The position numbers and the translations under genes are program-made. From Phycisphaerae bacterium (GTDB lineage: Bacteria; Planctomycetota; Phycisphaerae; UBA1845; Fen-1342), in the NCBI GenBank assembly GCA_028279405.1, contig JANQNU010000088.1, forward strand, positions 1 through 64,000: 64,000 nt of DNA, read 5' to 3'. The first letter of the stretch is position 1; each line of letters starts with the position of its first letter. A model generated the notes under the pieces. That model ran no database searches. It had not been told where the DNA came from and worked only from the letters and a program-made list of their open reading frames with translations. Below are positions 7,497 to 17,124 of the stretch, piece by piece.

Positions 7497-9254
7497 ATGG
7501 CCCTGATGGCCGGTTTCCGATCCGACAAGTCCGGTATTTGGGCGGTCTGCGTCGTTACCCTGCTCCTTGCGTGCACCGTGCTGCGGTCGGAGGCGCGGGA
7601 CTATTACGTCGCTCCGACCGGCCGTGACCTGGGCAACAATGGTAGCCTCGTCGAGCCGTTCGCGACCATCCGTCATGCGCTCAGCCGCGCCACCAGCCCC
7701 GGCGACACCGTGATGCTGCGTGAAGGTGTGTACACGCCGACCGACTCCCTTTGGATGGGCCACGCCGGCAACCGCGACGCCCCCATCACCCTCGCAGCCT
7801 TTCCCGGAGAACGTCCGGTAATCGACGGCCTGGCGCTTCCCCCGGACAAATCCCTGCTCGTCGTCGGCCGCAGCCACATCGTGGTCGCGGGCCTCGAGCT
7901 ACGGAACGCCACGCGTATCGGCGTGAGCATCTGGGGGCCCGGCAGTCTCATTCACGATGTCGTCGTACGCCGCTGCGTGATCCACGGCTGTCAACGAAGC
8001 GCCGTGTTCGTCGGCTACAACCAACGCACCGATCCGGTCCGCGACGTGCTCGTCGAAAGTAACGTTTTTTACGACAACGCGCGCGTCAACGCCTCGTTAC
8101 CGCGTACGGCGTGGCCGATCGCCTGTGGTGCGTCTTTTGCCAGTCGAGTTATGTATCGCGACAATCGCGTCTTCGAGAACTTCGGCGAGGGGATCGGCTT
8201 CTACCTTTCCGATCACTGTGTCGCGACCGGCAACGTCGTGTTCGACAACTTCAGCGTCAACATCTACCTCGACAACGCCACCGACTGCCTCGTCGAAGGC
8301 AACCGGATTCACGCAACCGCCAATCAGGCGTTCTTCCGATTCGGTCAGCCCGCGACCGGCGTCCAAATCGCGAACGAAGATTATGGCACCGCTGCCAATC
8401 CGGCAGCGGGCAACACGATCGTCAATAACGTCATCTCCGGGGTCCGCAACGCGCTCTACTACGGAAACTACCAGCGCGGCGGTGGACTGCATAACACCGC
8501 CTTTGTCCACAACACCGTCTTCGGCACAACGCAGACAATGCTCCTGATCGACAGCGACCGTCATTCGAGCACGACGCTAACGGGCAACATCTTTTGCCAA
8601 CTGCCGGGCGCCACATTGACCGCGATCACCGGCGATCCGACCGGATTGAGCTTCCACCACAATCTGTGGCACGGCGGCCACCCGCAAGCGATCGCTACCG
8701 GCCGAGGTGACATATTGGCCAATCCACAGTTCGCCGACCCGCTGGGTGCGGATGGTATCGGCGGCACCGCTGACGACGACCTGCGACTGACCGCGCGTTC
8801 GCCGGCCATCGACGCCGGGGACAACGCCGCGGTTCCACCCGATATCGATGATGCCGATCGCGACGGCGATCGTTCGGAACGACTGCCGCACGATCACGCC
8901 CGTTCGGTGCGATTCGTCGACGATGCGCTCGCAAAGAACGTGGGACTCGCGCTGCCTCCGACCTACCCTGCCATCGTTGATCTCGGCGCCTATGAGTTCG
9001 TCCGCCACGCCGACTTCGAGCCCGACGGCGATGTCGATGCGGCCGATCTCGCTGCGCTCGCGCGGTGCATCGGTGGCGTGGGCATGCCGGCACCGGCAAG
9101 TTGCGTGGCTGGAGTCGACGCGGACCTGGACAATGATGGCGACGTGGATCTTGCGGACGTCGCGGCACTTGCGCGCGGCTTCACCGGCCCGCACTCGTGT
9201 GCCGGCGGGGCCCCGCGTACACGCGTGACGCGGCAGCCCCAACCACACGAATAG
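7497..9254 (+). CDS. Secreted right-handed beta-helix protein with dockerin-like C-terminus
   Basis: 585 residues from the ATG at 7497 (another ATG at 7506). N-terminal signal peptide with hydrophobic core WAVCVVTLLLACTVL. The body opens with YYVAPTGRDLGNNGSLVEPFATI, the DUF1565-type entry to pectate-lyase-like parallel beta-helices. Repeated short turns follow (VSIWGPGSLIHDVVVRRC, NVVFDNFSVNIYLDNA and others). The C-terminus has two calcium-loop repeats, DFEPDGDVDAADLAALARC and DLDNDGDVDLADVAALARG, as in type I dockerins. Likely exported and acting on or binding a polysaccharide; no catalytic residues were identified. Divergent from rplU with about 150 bases between. Confidence 0.82.
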   Translation: MALMAGFRSDKSGIWAVCVVTLLLACTVLRSEARDYYVAPTGRDLGNNGSLVEPFATIRHALSRATSPGDTVMLREGVYTPTDSLWMGHAGNRDAPITLAAFPGERPVIDGLALPPDKSLLVVGRSHIVVAGLELRNATRIGVSIWGPGSLIHDVVVRRCVIHGCQRSAVFVGYNQRTDPVRDVLVESNVFYDNARVNASLPRTAWPIACGASFASRVMYRDNRVFENFGEGIGFYLSDHCVATGNVVFDNFSVNIYLDNATDCLVEGNRIHATANQAFFRFGQPATGVQIANEDYGTAANPAAGNTIVNNVISGVRNALYYGNYQRGGGLHNTAFVHNTVFGTTQTMLLIDSDRHSSTTLTGNIFCQLPGATLTAITGDPTGLSFHHNLWHGGHPQAIATGRGDILANPQFADPLGADGIGGTADDDLRLTARSPAIDAGDNAAVPPDIDDADRDGDRSERLPHDHARSVRFVDDALAKNVGLALPPTYPAIVDLGAYEFVRHADFEPDGDVDAADLAALARCIGGVGMPAPASCVAGVDADLDNDGDVDLADVAALARGFTGPHSCAGGAPRTRVTRQPQPHE

Positions 9255-9256
9255 CG

Positions 9257-11506
9257 CTATCGCGCCGGCGAGAACTCCTCGAAAACGGTCAGCGTGTCAT
9301 TCGCGTCCACGACGACGATCCGCAACCGATAGTCGACCGTGATCAGCTGCTGGACGCATGCGCCCTCGCTGTTGGTGAGCGGGAAGTCCCATTCCCAGAC
9401 GTTCGCGGTATCTGCAACGGGCTGCATCTCGGCACCGCCGTTGCGGATTCGGTCGGAGAAGAACGGATTCTCGGGTCCCGGAACGGCCTGGGTCGGATTG
9501 ACGCCGTCGAAGTACGGATAGATGCGCACCTCGCGGACTCCCCGGGCCGATGACGCCCGCACGCGCACCGTCAGCCGACAGTCGTCCTCGTACCGGTACG
9601 AGATCCCGTCGATCCGCGGAAAGCCGCTACGGATCGAGTTGCCGTCGTGCAGCACGTACAGCCCACCGTTGGACCCGCCTGCTGCACAGTGGGTGACCAG
9701 CGTGCGCCCGACGTCGTCGATCTGCACGTGTCGCGACCAGTTCGGAGCGAAGATCGGCGTTCCCGCCGCCACGCGATTCTCGGTCCCCACGTCCTGCAAG
9801 ATCGGCGTCTTGCCCTCGCAACAGCGGTCGGTCGTGTAAAAGACGCGCGCCCCATTGTCAGACATCTTGAAGTTGCCCGGTTGCGTGCGACCGTCGCCCA
9901 CTTGTGTCACTTCTCCGTCAACCGTTTCGACGAAGCACGGCACAATCGGGTTGATGCCGGTATTGCCATCGACATTGCGGCAGTAGGCGAACGTCTGGCC
10001 GTCGTCGGAGATGTTCAGGTCGAAGACGGACTGGTCCGGTCGCGACTCGTTCAGCACGCGCGTTTCCTCGAAGATCGTGTCGACTTGTCTCGTGACGAGC
10101 CCGCTGCCGAAGTAGAAGATGTCACGAAGTCGCTCGGTCGGCGTTGCAGAGACATCGTAGTTCGGCTCGAAGAGGTAGGCCGGAAAGTCGCCGGCGGCGT
10201 CGAACTCGGCGCCGAAGTTTCGCGGGTTTACGGCTATCACGGGAATATCGGCGGCGACGACCAGCGCGCTCGGATTGAAAGGAATCGTCGTCAGGTCGAC
10301 GGTATACACGCCGCGATGGCTCGATCTCGAGTCGACCACATAGAAGCGATCGCCGGGGTCGTTGACCTTGAACAAACTGCGGAAGTCGAAGTTCCCGGTG
10401 TACGAGAACAGCGTCTCCAGCGGTTCTCCCGGCGAAGCGCGATAAAAGCTGCCACCGAAATTGAAGACGGCCACGGCGCCATCCACATTGGTCTCGACGT
10501 GCAATCCGAAGGTGGTGCGCCGGTCGGCCGGAACAATCGAGCGCAGGCCGCCGGTGCCGTCCGTATTGATGCACCAGATCTGCGTACGATCCTGACCATC
10601 GACCGCGAACGGGGCGAGCAAACGGAACCAGACGTACGTACCGTTACCGTTGAGCGCGTAGGAGCGGTTGAACGTGTCGAAGACCTGTGGCCCCACTGTG
10701 AAGTCGTCGCGGGTAACCAGCCCGAATTGCTCATCGATCTCCGCTCCCGCGAGAATCTGTTCACTACCGCGGTGCTCGATCAGCGCGGGGATGAACCCTC
10801 CGTCGCCGCCGTTGTCGTTGCCGTTGCCGCTTCCGTTCTGATTGCCGTTGTCCGCACCATTGCCGTTAGCGTTGTCCGTAGGACTGCCATTGTCGTTCGT
10901 GTTGGTTTCATCCACGAGGTCCGGAGACGATGGCGCCGTTGACTCGACCGATCCGAAGTCGCACGTCATTTCGTCGATGGTAATCTTCACGTCGATCGTG
11001 GCTGTCACTTCGAAACAAATCGTGAACGTCCCGCTACGAACGAAGGGTAGCGCTGCCGCCGGCACACGTAGGCCCCCATTGACGAGTCGGACGCTTCCGT
11101 CGGTGATGACGACGTCAAAGGAGCCGACAAGGACGCCGTCCGCACACGGGTCCGTCGCGTCGGCGGCAGCGCAGCGGACCACGATCGTCGCTTTTCCGTT
11201 TAGTGATTGCGCCGCCGGCTTCGACGTGTCTTCCAATGGCAGCGCGCGAACCGTGCCGACCCGTAGCGTCGCGCTCCCCGGCTGATCAGTCGGCGGAGCA
11301 TCGAACGGCAGGCTGACCACCCCGGCCTTGCGCGCCGGGTTCGCGGCGTTGGCCAGGACGTCGATCACACCAGTCTCCTGAAGTGCAAACACGAACGCCT
11401 GCGACGCAATCGTGAAGCCTACAAGACCCACTGGCGGACACCCGACGATCGGGATGAGCATACCCGCAGCCACGCTCAGACCGACCAGTCTCCGATTTGC
11501 TTCCAT
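9257..11506 (-). CDS. Large predicted lipoprotein, unknown function
   Basis: 749 residues from the second ATG (MEANRRLVG), chosen because TGAGGA lies six bases ahead of it; the ATG two codons upstream would have no spacing. A signal peptide ends in a lipobox, PIVGC, near residue 23. After about 190 residues comes a linker of roughly 45 residues made almost only of Asn, Asp and Gly. The larger C-terminal part has repeated short beta-like units (VWFRLLAPF, IWCINTDG, FYVVDSRSSHRGVYTVDL), suggesting a propeller of the kind found in TolB/PD40 proteins. I do not recognise a specific family. It is tail-to-tail with the beta-helix gene and diverges from the ECF sigma gene. Confidence 0.7.
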   Translation of the reverse strand: MEANRRLVGLSVAAGMLIPIVGCPPVGLVGFTIASQAFVFALQETGVIDVLANAANPARKAGVVSLPFDAPPTDQPGSATLRVGTVRALPLEDTSKPAAQSLNGKATIVVRCAAADATDPCADGVLVGSFDVVITDGSVRLVNGGLRVPAAALPFVRSGTFTICFEVTATIDVKITIDEMTCDFGSVESTAPSSPDLVDETNTNDNGSPTDNANGNGADNGNQNGSGNGNDNGGDGGFIPALIEHRGSEQILAGAEIDEQFGLVTRDDFTVGPQVFDTFNRSYALNGNGTYVWFRLLAPFAVDGQDRTQIWCINTDGTGGLRSIVPADRRTTFGLHVETNVDGAVAVFNFGGSFYRASPGEPLETLFSYTGNFDFRSLFKVNDPGDRFYVVDSRSSHRGVYTVDLTTIPFNPSALVVAADIPVIAVNPRNFGAEFDAAGDFPAYLFEPNYDVSATPTERLRDIFYFGSGLVTRQVDTIFEETRVLNESRPDQSVFDLNISDDGQTFAYCRNVDGNTGINPIVPCFVETVDGEVTQVGDGRTQPGNFKMSDNGARVFYTTDRCCEGKTPILQDVGTENRVAAGTPIFAPNWSRHVQIDDVGRTLVTHCAAGGSNGGLYVLHDGNSIRSGFPRIDGISYRYEDDCRLTVRVRASSARGVREVRIYPYFDGVNPTQAVPGPENPFFSDRIRNGGAEMQPVADTANVWEWDFPLTNSEGACVQQLITVDYRLRIVVVDANDTLTVFEEFSPAR

Positions 11507-11791
11507 CTTCATTCCTCACCCTCCAGTACACACCTTGGGGAGCCTCAACAGGTTCGGTCGGAGGCGTCACCCGATGTACACTGCCACCGAGGCGATCTCA
11601 CAGGAAAACGCGATTCGCCAGCACGAGCCGCGATCGGCCGGCGCGCCGACGCACCACGTTTTTTTGTTGTGAGATCGGTTGGGCTGGCGTGTACAACCGT
11701 CGACAGATGATCGACGGTGCGTATTGACGGGGTGGTTATCCGGTCCCGCGCTTCCGGCCCGAATGGGGTACACTGGGTCGGGAGGACGAGA

Positions 11792-12367
11792 TTGGATACC
11801 ACCCGGCCGAGCCTGTTGCTGCGCATCCGCGATCATGCCGACGCCGAGGCCTGGCAGACGTTCGATACGATCTATCGGCCGCTGATCTATCGCTATGCGC
11901 TGGCCCAGGGCCTGGCAGATCCGGACGCCGACGACGTGACGCAATACTGCCTGTCAGCGGTGGCGGAACGGATTGCGACGTTCGATTACGACCCGCGCAA
12001 GGGTAGTTTCAAGGGTTGGCTACGGACGATCGCCACGAACCGCGTCCGCAATCTGTGGCGCGATCGGCGCGACCGCCCGGCAGCCAGCGGCGAGCTGCAG
12101 CGACCGCAGGAACGTGAGCCGGAACCGGACGAGGTCTTCGAGAGAATTTGGCAGCAGGAACATCTGTGGCATTGCCTTCGCGAGGTCGAGCGCGACTCCG
12201 ACCAATCGACCTACCGGGCGTTTGTCGCTTACGTGCTCGAAAACGAAACGGTCGAGGCGGTGTGCGCGAAAACGGGATTGACGCGGAACAACGTCTACAC
12301 CATCAAATGGCGCCTGACGGAACGGATCGCGCAACGAATGAAAGAGCTGCTCGATGGGACGGAGTGA
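11792..12367 (+). CDS. ECF RNA polymerase sigma factor
   Basis: 191 residues starting at a TTG that has GGGAGG six bases ahead; the product then opens MDTTRPSLLLRIRDHAD, the usual N-terminus of planctomycete ECF factors. Region 2 is seen as FDTIYRPLIYRYALAQGL and DVTQYCLSAVAERIATFDYDPRKGSFKGWLRTIATNRVRNLWRDR. The region 4 helix-turn-helix is ETVEAVCAKTGLTRNNVYTIKWRLTERI. The last 14 bases overlap the start of the kinase gene, so the two are almost certainly co-translated. It probably directs transcription under control of that kinase. Confidence 0.88.
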   Translation: MDTTRPSLLLRIRDHADAEAWQTFDTIYRPLIYRYALAQGLADPDADDVTQYCLSAVAERIATFDYDPRKGSFKGWLRTIATNRVRNLWRDRRDRPAASGELQRPQEREPEPDEVFERIWQQEHLWHCLREVERDSDQSTYRAFVAYVLENETVEAVCAKTGLTRNNVYTIKWRLTERIAQRMKELLDGTE

Positions 12368-14921
12368 GACGGCGTCGGCCTGCGCCAGCGATGAGCAGCT
12401 GCGCCGCCTGCACGCAAAAGAACTCGCCGATGCGGACGCAACGCCGCTGACGCAGCATCTGGAACGATGCGCCGCGTGCCGTGATCGTTCGCAGCGGCTG
12501 CTTGCGGCCCACGAAACATGGATCGCCAGATTGCGCGCCGCGGGAGCCCCGCCGACAGCAGACAACGCCGCCCGTCACGGCGCTGCCCCGCTCGGCGACC
12601 GTGAGATCGCAGGCTACGAAATTCGGGAGGAGTTGCACCGCGGGGGACAGGGACTCGTCTATCGCGCGCTGCAACAATCGACGCGCCGCGAGGTCGCGAT
12701 CAAGGTCTTGCGCGAAGGACCCTACGCCTCCGAGCGCGCCCGACGCCGGTTCGAGCGCGAGGTGGAGCTGGTCGCGCAGCTCGACCATCCGGGAATCGTC
12801 AAGGTGTTCGACTCCGGGCAAACAGGTGCGGGCCGCCAGTTTCTGGTCATGGATCTGGTCCGGGGCGCGCGGCTCGACGAGCACCTGAAACGGAGGCAGC
12901 CGCCACTGACCGAGCGGCTTCGGCTTTTCGCGCTGATCTGCGATGCGGTCAACTACGCCCACCTCCACGGCGTCATTCACCGCGATCTCAAGCCGGCCAA
13001 CGTACTGGTCGACGAGCACGATCGACCGCGAGTACTCGACTTCGGCCTGGCGCGGGCGCTCAACGAGCAGGACGCCACGCGCGTGACGGCGGACGAGACG
13101 ATCACCGGTACATTGGCGTACATGGCACCCGAGCAGGCCCGCGGACTGGGCGACGCAATCGATGTGCGAACCGACGTCTACGCACTCGGCGTAATGCTCT
13201 ATGAGCTGTTGACCGGCGGATTCCCGTACCCGGTCGCGGGGGACGCGATTCGCGTGCTTCGTCACATCGCCGAGACCGAACCGGATGCGATGCGATCGAC
13301 CCAGCCGGGCCAGACGATCGCGGCGGATCTCGAGACGATCACGCGCAAGGCCCTGCGAAAAACCCCGGCCGATCGGTATCAAACGGCCAGCGAACTGGGT
13401 CGCGACGTCGAGCGCTTCCTCGTTGGCGAGCCGATCGCTGCGCGGCGCGACAACCAACTCTACCTGTTGCGCAAACGGCTTCAGCGCTCACGGGGCATCA
13501 TTGCCACCAGCGTGCTGATCGGGACAGTATTGACCGTGTCCGTCGCGCTGCTCGCGGTTTCGCTCCAACGACAGCACCGGCTGCGGGACGAGGCCGAACA
13601 AGCACGCAACCGCGCCGAGCACCGGCTCACGCAGGTTCGCGAGATCGCCAATGCATTCCTGATCGATATCGATCCGCTGATCCGCCAACTCCCCGGTGCC
13701 GCTCCGGCACGTGAGGCGATCGTGACCAAAGGCCTGGGCTACCTGGATGCACTAACTGAGGAAGCCCAGGACTCCGACGACCTGCGTCTCGACCTGGCGC
13801 GCGGCTACCTGATCATCGGCGACGTGCAGGGTGACCTGAACAGCTCCACCCTCGCAACCCCCGAAGCCGCACTGACGAGCTACGGGCGCGCCGAAACGCT
13901 CCTGCGTCCGTTGGCCGCCCGGTCGTCGGCGGCGCTCGATGTGACGCGCGACTTGGCGTTATGCTTGCAAAAACAAGCCCTGGCGCTCAATACGCTCGGG
14001 CGAACCGCCGAACGTGACACGGCGCAACACGAAGCGCTGGAACTGCTGACGGCCCTGGTGGCCGCGCACCCGGAAAATCGCCGCCTCCTGCGCGACTTGT
14101 CCGTGCTCTACGAACGCCTCGGCAATCAAACCGGCAACCTCGACCAAAAACTCGAGCACTACGACCGCGCTATGGCGCTTGCGGAGCGAATCGTCGACGC
14201 ATCCAGCGACGACCTGTGGTCTCTCCGCGATCTGTTTGTCGGCTATACCAAGCAAGCCAACGTCCATATGGGCCGGGGTGAGCTGGACCAGGCGCTCGAG
14301 AACTGGCGGAAGTTCCGTTCGTTCGCCGAGCGATTGAGCGCCGCTTACCCGGACAACCTCGTCGCTCGCAGAGATCTGAGTACCGCCTATCAATGGCTCG
14401 GGATCATTCAAAGCGCCAAGGGCGCCACAGACAGCGCCGTCGGGCATTTTCGCGACGCGATCGCAATCAACCAGGCGGTCTTGCGACAAGAGCCCAACAG
14501 TGCACGGGCGTTGAACGACCAGACGACGGTCTACGTAAAGCTCGTCGAGGCGCTATTGGCCGCCGAGCGTGTCGACGAAGCCGCGGACGCGATCGATGCC
14601 TGTATCGGCGCCGCCGAACGGCTCGTGGCGGCTCACGAAACGATCCCGTCATACCAACGCGTACTCGCGGTGGCATACTACAAGCGTGCAGAATGGAATC
14701 GGGCTCGCGGCCAGGACGAGGAGCTGTCTGCATCGCAGCGCACGAACCACTGGCGCGAAGTACGAATCGCGCTCGATCGGGCGCGAGGACGTTTCGAGCA
14801 GATGCTGGCGGGCGGGACGCTGGCGGAATCGGACGGCGCCGTCATCGACGAACTGACGGCGGAGATCGAGGCCTGCGATGACGCGATCGCCGCGCTCGAG
14901 CCGGACACGCCTTCCCAATAG
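12354..14921 (+). CDS. Transmembrane Ser/Thr protein kinase with N-terminal zinc anti-sigma-like motif and TPR-type tail
   Basis: 855 residues. Order of parts: residues 1-50 hold a His35-x3-Cys39-x2-Cys42 motif like the zinc-binding anti-sigma (ZAS) motif; a Hanks-type kinase domain runs about 88-350, with Lys117 (VAIKVL), HRDLKPAN at 209-216, DFG at 229-231 and YMAPEQ; one membrane helix near 383-403 (IIATSVLIGTVLTVSVALLAV); then about 450 residues of helical repeats resembling tetratricopeptide repeats, predicted outside the membrane. The catalytic residues are intact. It overlaps the ECF sigma gene by 14 bases, so it is probably that factor's regulator. AAAGAG precedes the ATG. Confidence 0.9.
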   Translation: MGRSETASACASDEQLRRLHAKELADADATPLTQHLERCAACRDRSQRLLAAHETWIARLRAAGAPPTADNAARHGAAPLGDREIAGYEIREELHRGGQGLVYRALQQSTRREVAIKVLREGPYASERARRRFEREVELVAQLDHPGIVKVFDSGQTGAGRQFLVMDLVRGARLDEHLKRRQPPLTERLRLFALICDAVNYAHLHGVIHRDLKPANVLVDEHDRPRVLDFGLARALNEQDATRVTADETITGTLAYMAPEQARGLGDAIDVRTDVYALGVMLYELLTGGFPYPVAGDAIRVLRHIAETEPDAMRSTQPGQTIAADLETITRKALRKTPADRYQTASELGRDVERFLVGEPIAARRDNQLYLLRKRLQRSRGIIATSVLIGTVLTVSVALLAVSLQRQHRLRDEAEQARNRAEHRLTQVREIANAFLIDIDPLIRQLPGAAPAREAIVTKGLGYLDALTEEAQDSDDLRLDLARGYLIIGDVQGDLNSSTLATPEAALTSYGRAETLLRPLAARSSAALDVTRDLALCLQKQALALNTLGRTAERDTAQHEALELLTALVAAHPENRRLLRDLSVLYERLGNQTGNLDQKLEHYDRAMALAERIVDASSDDLWSLRDLFVGYTKQANVHMGRGELDQALENWRKFRSFAERLSAAYPDNLVARRDLSTAYQWLGIIQSAKGATDSAVGHFRDAIAINQAVLRQEPNSARALNDQTTVYVKLVEALLAAERVDEAADAIDACIGAAERLVAAHETIPSYQRVLAVAYYKRAEWNRARGQDEELSASQRTNHWREVRIALDRARGRFEQMLAGGTLAESDGAVIDELTAEIEACDDAIAALEPDTPSQ

Positions 14922-14951
14922 GCCAACGGGGCCGTGCCCACTCATCGACAA

Positions 14952-16205
14952 CTACTCGGGTTGTCGACGAAGATCTTCGATGACGGCTTCGGCGGCGCGC
15001 CGACCGCTGACCATCGCGCCGTTGATCGAGGGTGTTTCGAGGTAATCGCCGCAGATCGTCACGCCGCTCGCTTCAAGGACGTCACCTTCCAACGGCCTGC
15101 CCGGCATCATTCGCGGCAGAGCGTGTGGAATCCGATCGACCCGCAGCAGCGACCAATCGTCAACCGCGGCGCCGAACCAGCCCGCGAGTTCCGCCCGCAC
15201 GGCCTGTTCGAGTGACGTGTCGTCCGCTTGCGGGATACCGACATGGCTCACTGAAATCAGCGCCGTGCCACGAGGCGCATAGCTCGGATGCACGTCGCTC
15301 GGAACACACACATGGTTGACGAGCCCTTCGCCGTTCCCGTTGAGCACGAGGATCGGCTCGTTCACCGGCGATTTCTCGGCGGCGTACCACAGCGTGGTCG
15401 ACCCGTTCCATTTGGTCTCCTGCCGTTGCGACAGCAACCGCTGCGTCACTGTGGCATCGGTTGCGACGACCACGGCGCGGGCATCGAGCTGCTCGCCGGA
15501 CTCGAGACGAACGAAGCGCGACGCGACGGTCGCGGCGGCCGCATTTCGCTGCACCAGTCCATCCGGAATACTCGCGACGATCTGCGCGGGAATCGCTTGC
15601 ATACCATCCGCCGGCAATGCGGCCCGTCCCTGCGCGAACATCGAAAACAGGAAGCGGAAGAGCGTGCTCGAACTTCGCAGCTCGCGATCGAGCAGCACAC
15701 CTCCGAAGAATGGTTGGAAGAACCGTTCGACGATCCGGTCCGAAAGGCCGAACGAACTCAGGTAGTGCCGCGTCGAAACATCCTTGCGTCCACCTGCATC
15801 GGGCTGCAAGGCCTCCTTGCGCAAGCGGGCAACGCGTCTAAAGTCACGGCAGCGGGCAACGGGCGCGAAAACCGAACGCAGCCCGGCCAACGGGTAACTC
15901 CACGGGTCGGCAATGCGGTAGCGCTCCGCGCCGACCTGCACCAGGGCGCCGCGATAGAACGGCCGCAAGCCCAACGCGCGGTGATTTAGCACGCGCTGGG
16001 CTTCAGGATAGGCCGTCAGGAAGACCTGAAAACCGCGATCGAGCAGAAAGCCGTCGATGTTGTCGGTCGCGACGCGACCGCCGACGCGCTCGGTGGCCTC
16101 GATCAGTCGGATCGGTACACCAGCCGCATGTAGATGCTTGGCACAGCAAAGCCCTGCCAGACCGCCACCGACGATTACCACGGGCATTTCATTCGACGTG
16201 GTCAC
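14952..16205 (-). CDS. FAD-dependent oxidoreductase, protoporphyrinogen oxidase / phytoene desaturase-like
   Basis: 417 residues from a GTG with AGGAG five bases ahead. The dinucleotide-binding fingerprint VVIVGGGLAGLCCAKHLHAAG and the following EATERVGGRVATD place it in the flavin amine oxidase superfamily. FLLDRGFQVF and a C-terminal GVTICGDYLETPSINGAMVSGRRAAEAV (the FAD-contacting end motif) complete the fold. The pattern fits desaturases of carotenoid, sterol or porphyrin type, but none of these pathways is encoded nearby, so the substrate is open. Convergent with the kinase gene and divergent from the nitroreductase. Confidence 0.85.
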   Translation of the reverse strand: MTTSNEMPVVIVGGGLAGLCCAKHLHAAGVPIRLIEATERVGGRVATDNIDGFLLDRGFQVFLTAYPEAQRVLNHRALGLRPFYRGALVQVGAERYRIADPWSYPLAGLRSVFAPVARCRDFRRVARLRKEALQPDAGGRKDVSTRHYLSSFGLSDRIVERFFQPFFGGVLLDRELRSSSTLFRFLFSMFAQGRAALPADGMQAIPAQIVASIPDGLVQRNAAAATVASRFVRLESGEQLDARAVVVATDATVTQRLLSQRQETKWNGSTTLWYAAEKSPVNEPILVLNGNGEGLVNHVCVPSDVHPSYAPRGTALISVSHVGIPQADDTSLEQAVRAELAGWFGAAVDDWSLLRVDRIPHALPRMMPGRPLEGDVLEASGVTICGDYLETPSINGAMVSGRRAAEAVIEDLRRQPE

Positions 16206-16417
16206 AGACGCTCCTCGCGCCGAAGAGTGGGTCGGCCAGACCTCCGTCAGCGCTTCCGGCGGACCCGGCCGACGACCGTTACCTTATCGGCGGATCACCG
16301 GCCCGCCAAGCACTGCGAACACCGGCTTGCTCCGCGTCCCGCGTCGCGGGAGAATCGGCTTTCGCCGGGACGCGGCACTCCCGGCCAGACCCCTTTGGAC
16401 GAGAGGAGCAAGAGCCG

Positions 16418-17080
16418 ATGCCGGCGCCAACGATCCCCTACCGCCTCGAACGACTGACCCCGCAGGAGCAAATGGCACGCGCCGATGCACTGTTCGGCCG
16501 ACTTAAAACCCGCCGATCGGTCCGCCAATTCTCGGACCGTCCCGTACCGCGAGAGTTGATCGAGCGGTTGCTCGACATCGCCCATGGGGCCCCCAGCGGC
16601 GCGAACCGCAAACCCTGGCGATTCGTCGCGATCGACGACCCGCAAATGAAACAGGAGATCCGCCTCGCCGCCGAGGAGGAGGAAAAGAAGAGCTACGAGC
16701 ACCGTTTCCCGCCGGAGTGGCTGGATGCGCTCGAGCCCTTCGGCACCGACTGGCACAAGCCCTATCTGGAGGTCGTCCCCTGGCTGGTCGTCGTCTTCCG
16801 CATCGACTGGGAGATGCACGGCGACAAGAAACTGCCGAATTACTACCCGAACGAGAGCACCGGTCTGGCCTGTGGATTCTTCCTGGCGGCTTGTCACGAA
16901 GCGGGGCTCGCGACGCTGACGCACACCCCCAACCCGATGGCGTTTTTGCGCGAAATTTGTCGCAGACCGGTGAACGAAAAGCCGTATTTGTTGATACCGG
17001 TAGGCTACCCGGCCGACGACGCCGTCGTGCCGGACATCGCGAAGAAACCGCTCGCGGAAAGGATGCAGTGGAATCGCTGA
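16418..17080 (+). CDS. Nitroreductase-family flavoprotein, iodotyrosine-deiodinase-like
   Basis: 220 residues, FMN-binding. RRSVRQFSDRPVP, HGAPSGANRKPWRFVAIDDP and the C-terminal THTPNPMAFLREICRRPVNEKPYLLIPVGYP are the pattern of bacterial homologues of iodotyrosine deiodinase rather than classic nitroreductases. The lid segment with EEEEKKSYEHRFPPEWLDAL fits too. The ATG is preceded by AGAGGAG at nine bases. A reductive dehalogenation or related flavin reaction is plausible, but the substrate is unknown. The following membrane-protein gene begins just after, or overlaps, its end. Confidence 0.85.
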   Translation: MPAPTIPYRLERLTPQEQMARADALFGRLKTRRSVRQFSDRPVPRELIERLLDIAHGAPSGANRKPWRFVAIDDPQMKQEIRLAAEEEEKKSYEHRFPPEWLDALEPFGTDWHKPYLEVVPWLVVVFRIDWEMHGDKKLPNYYPNESTGLACGFFLAACHEAGLATLTHTPNPMAFLREICRRPVNEKPYLLIPVGYPADDAVVPDIAKKPLAERMQWNR

Positions 17081-17124
17081 GGGGAGGCACAATCGTTGGA
17101 GGAGCACGCTGCGCGCTGCTGGTG

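Noticed and set aside
11640-11680. GC palindrome and T-run upstream of the ECF gene considered as a terminator
   Set aside because: The stem (TCGGC/GCCGA) is short and nine bases separate it from the T-run; no gene ends just upstream on either strand.
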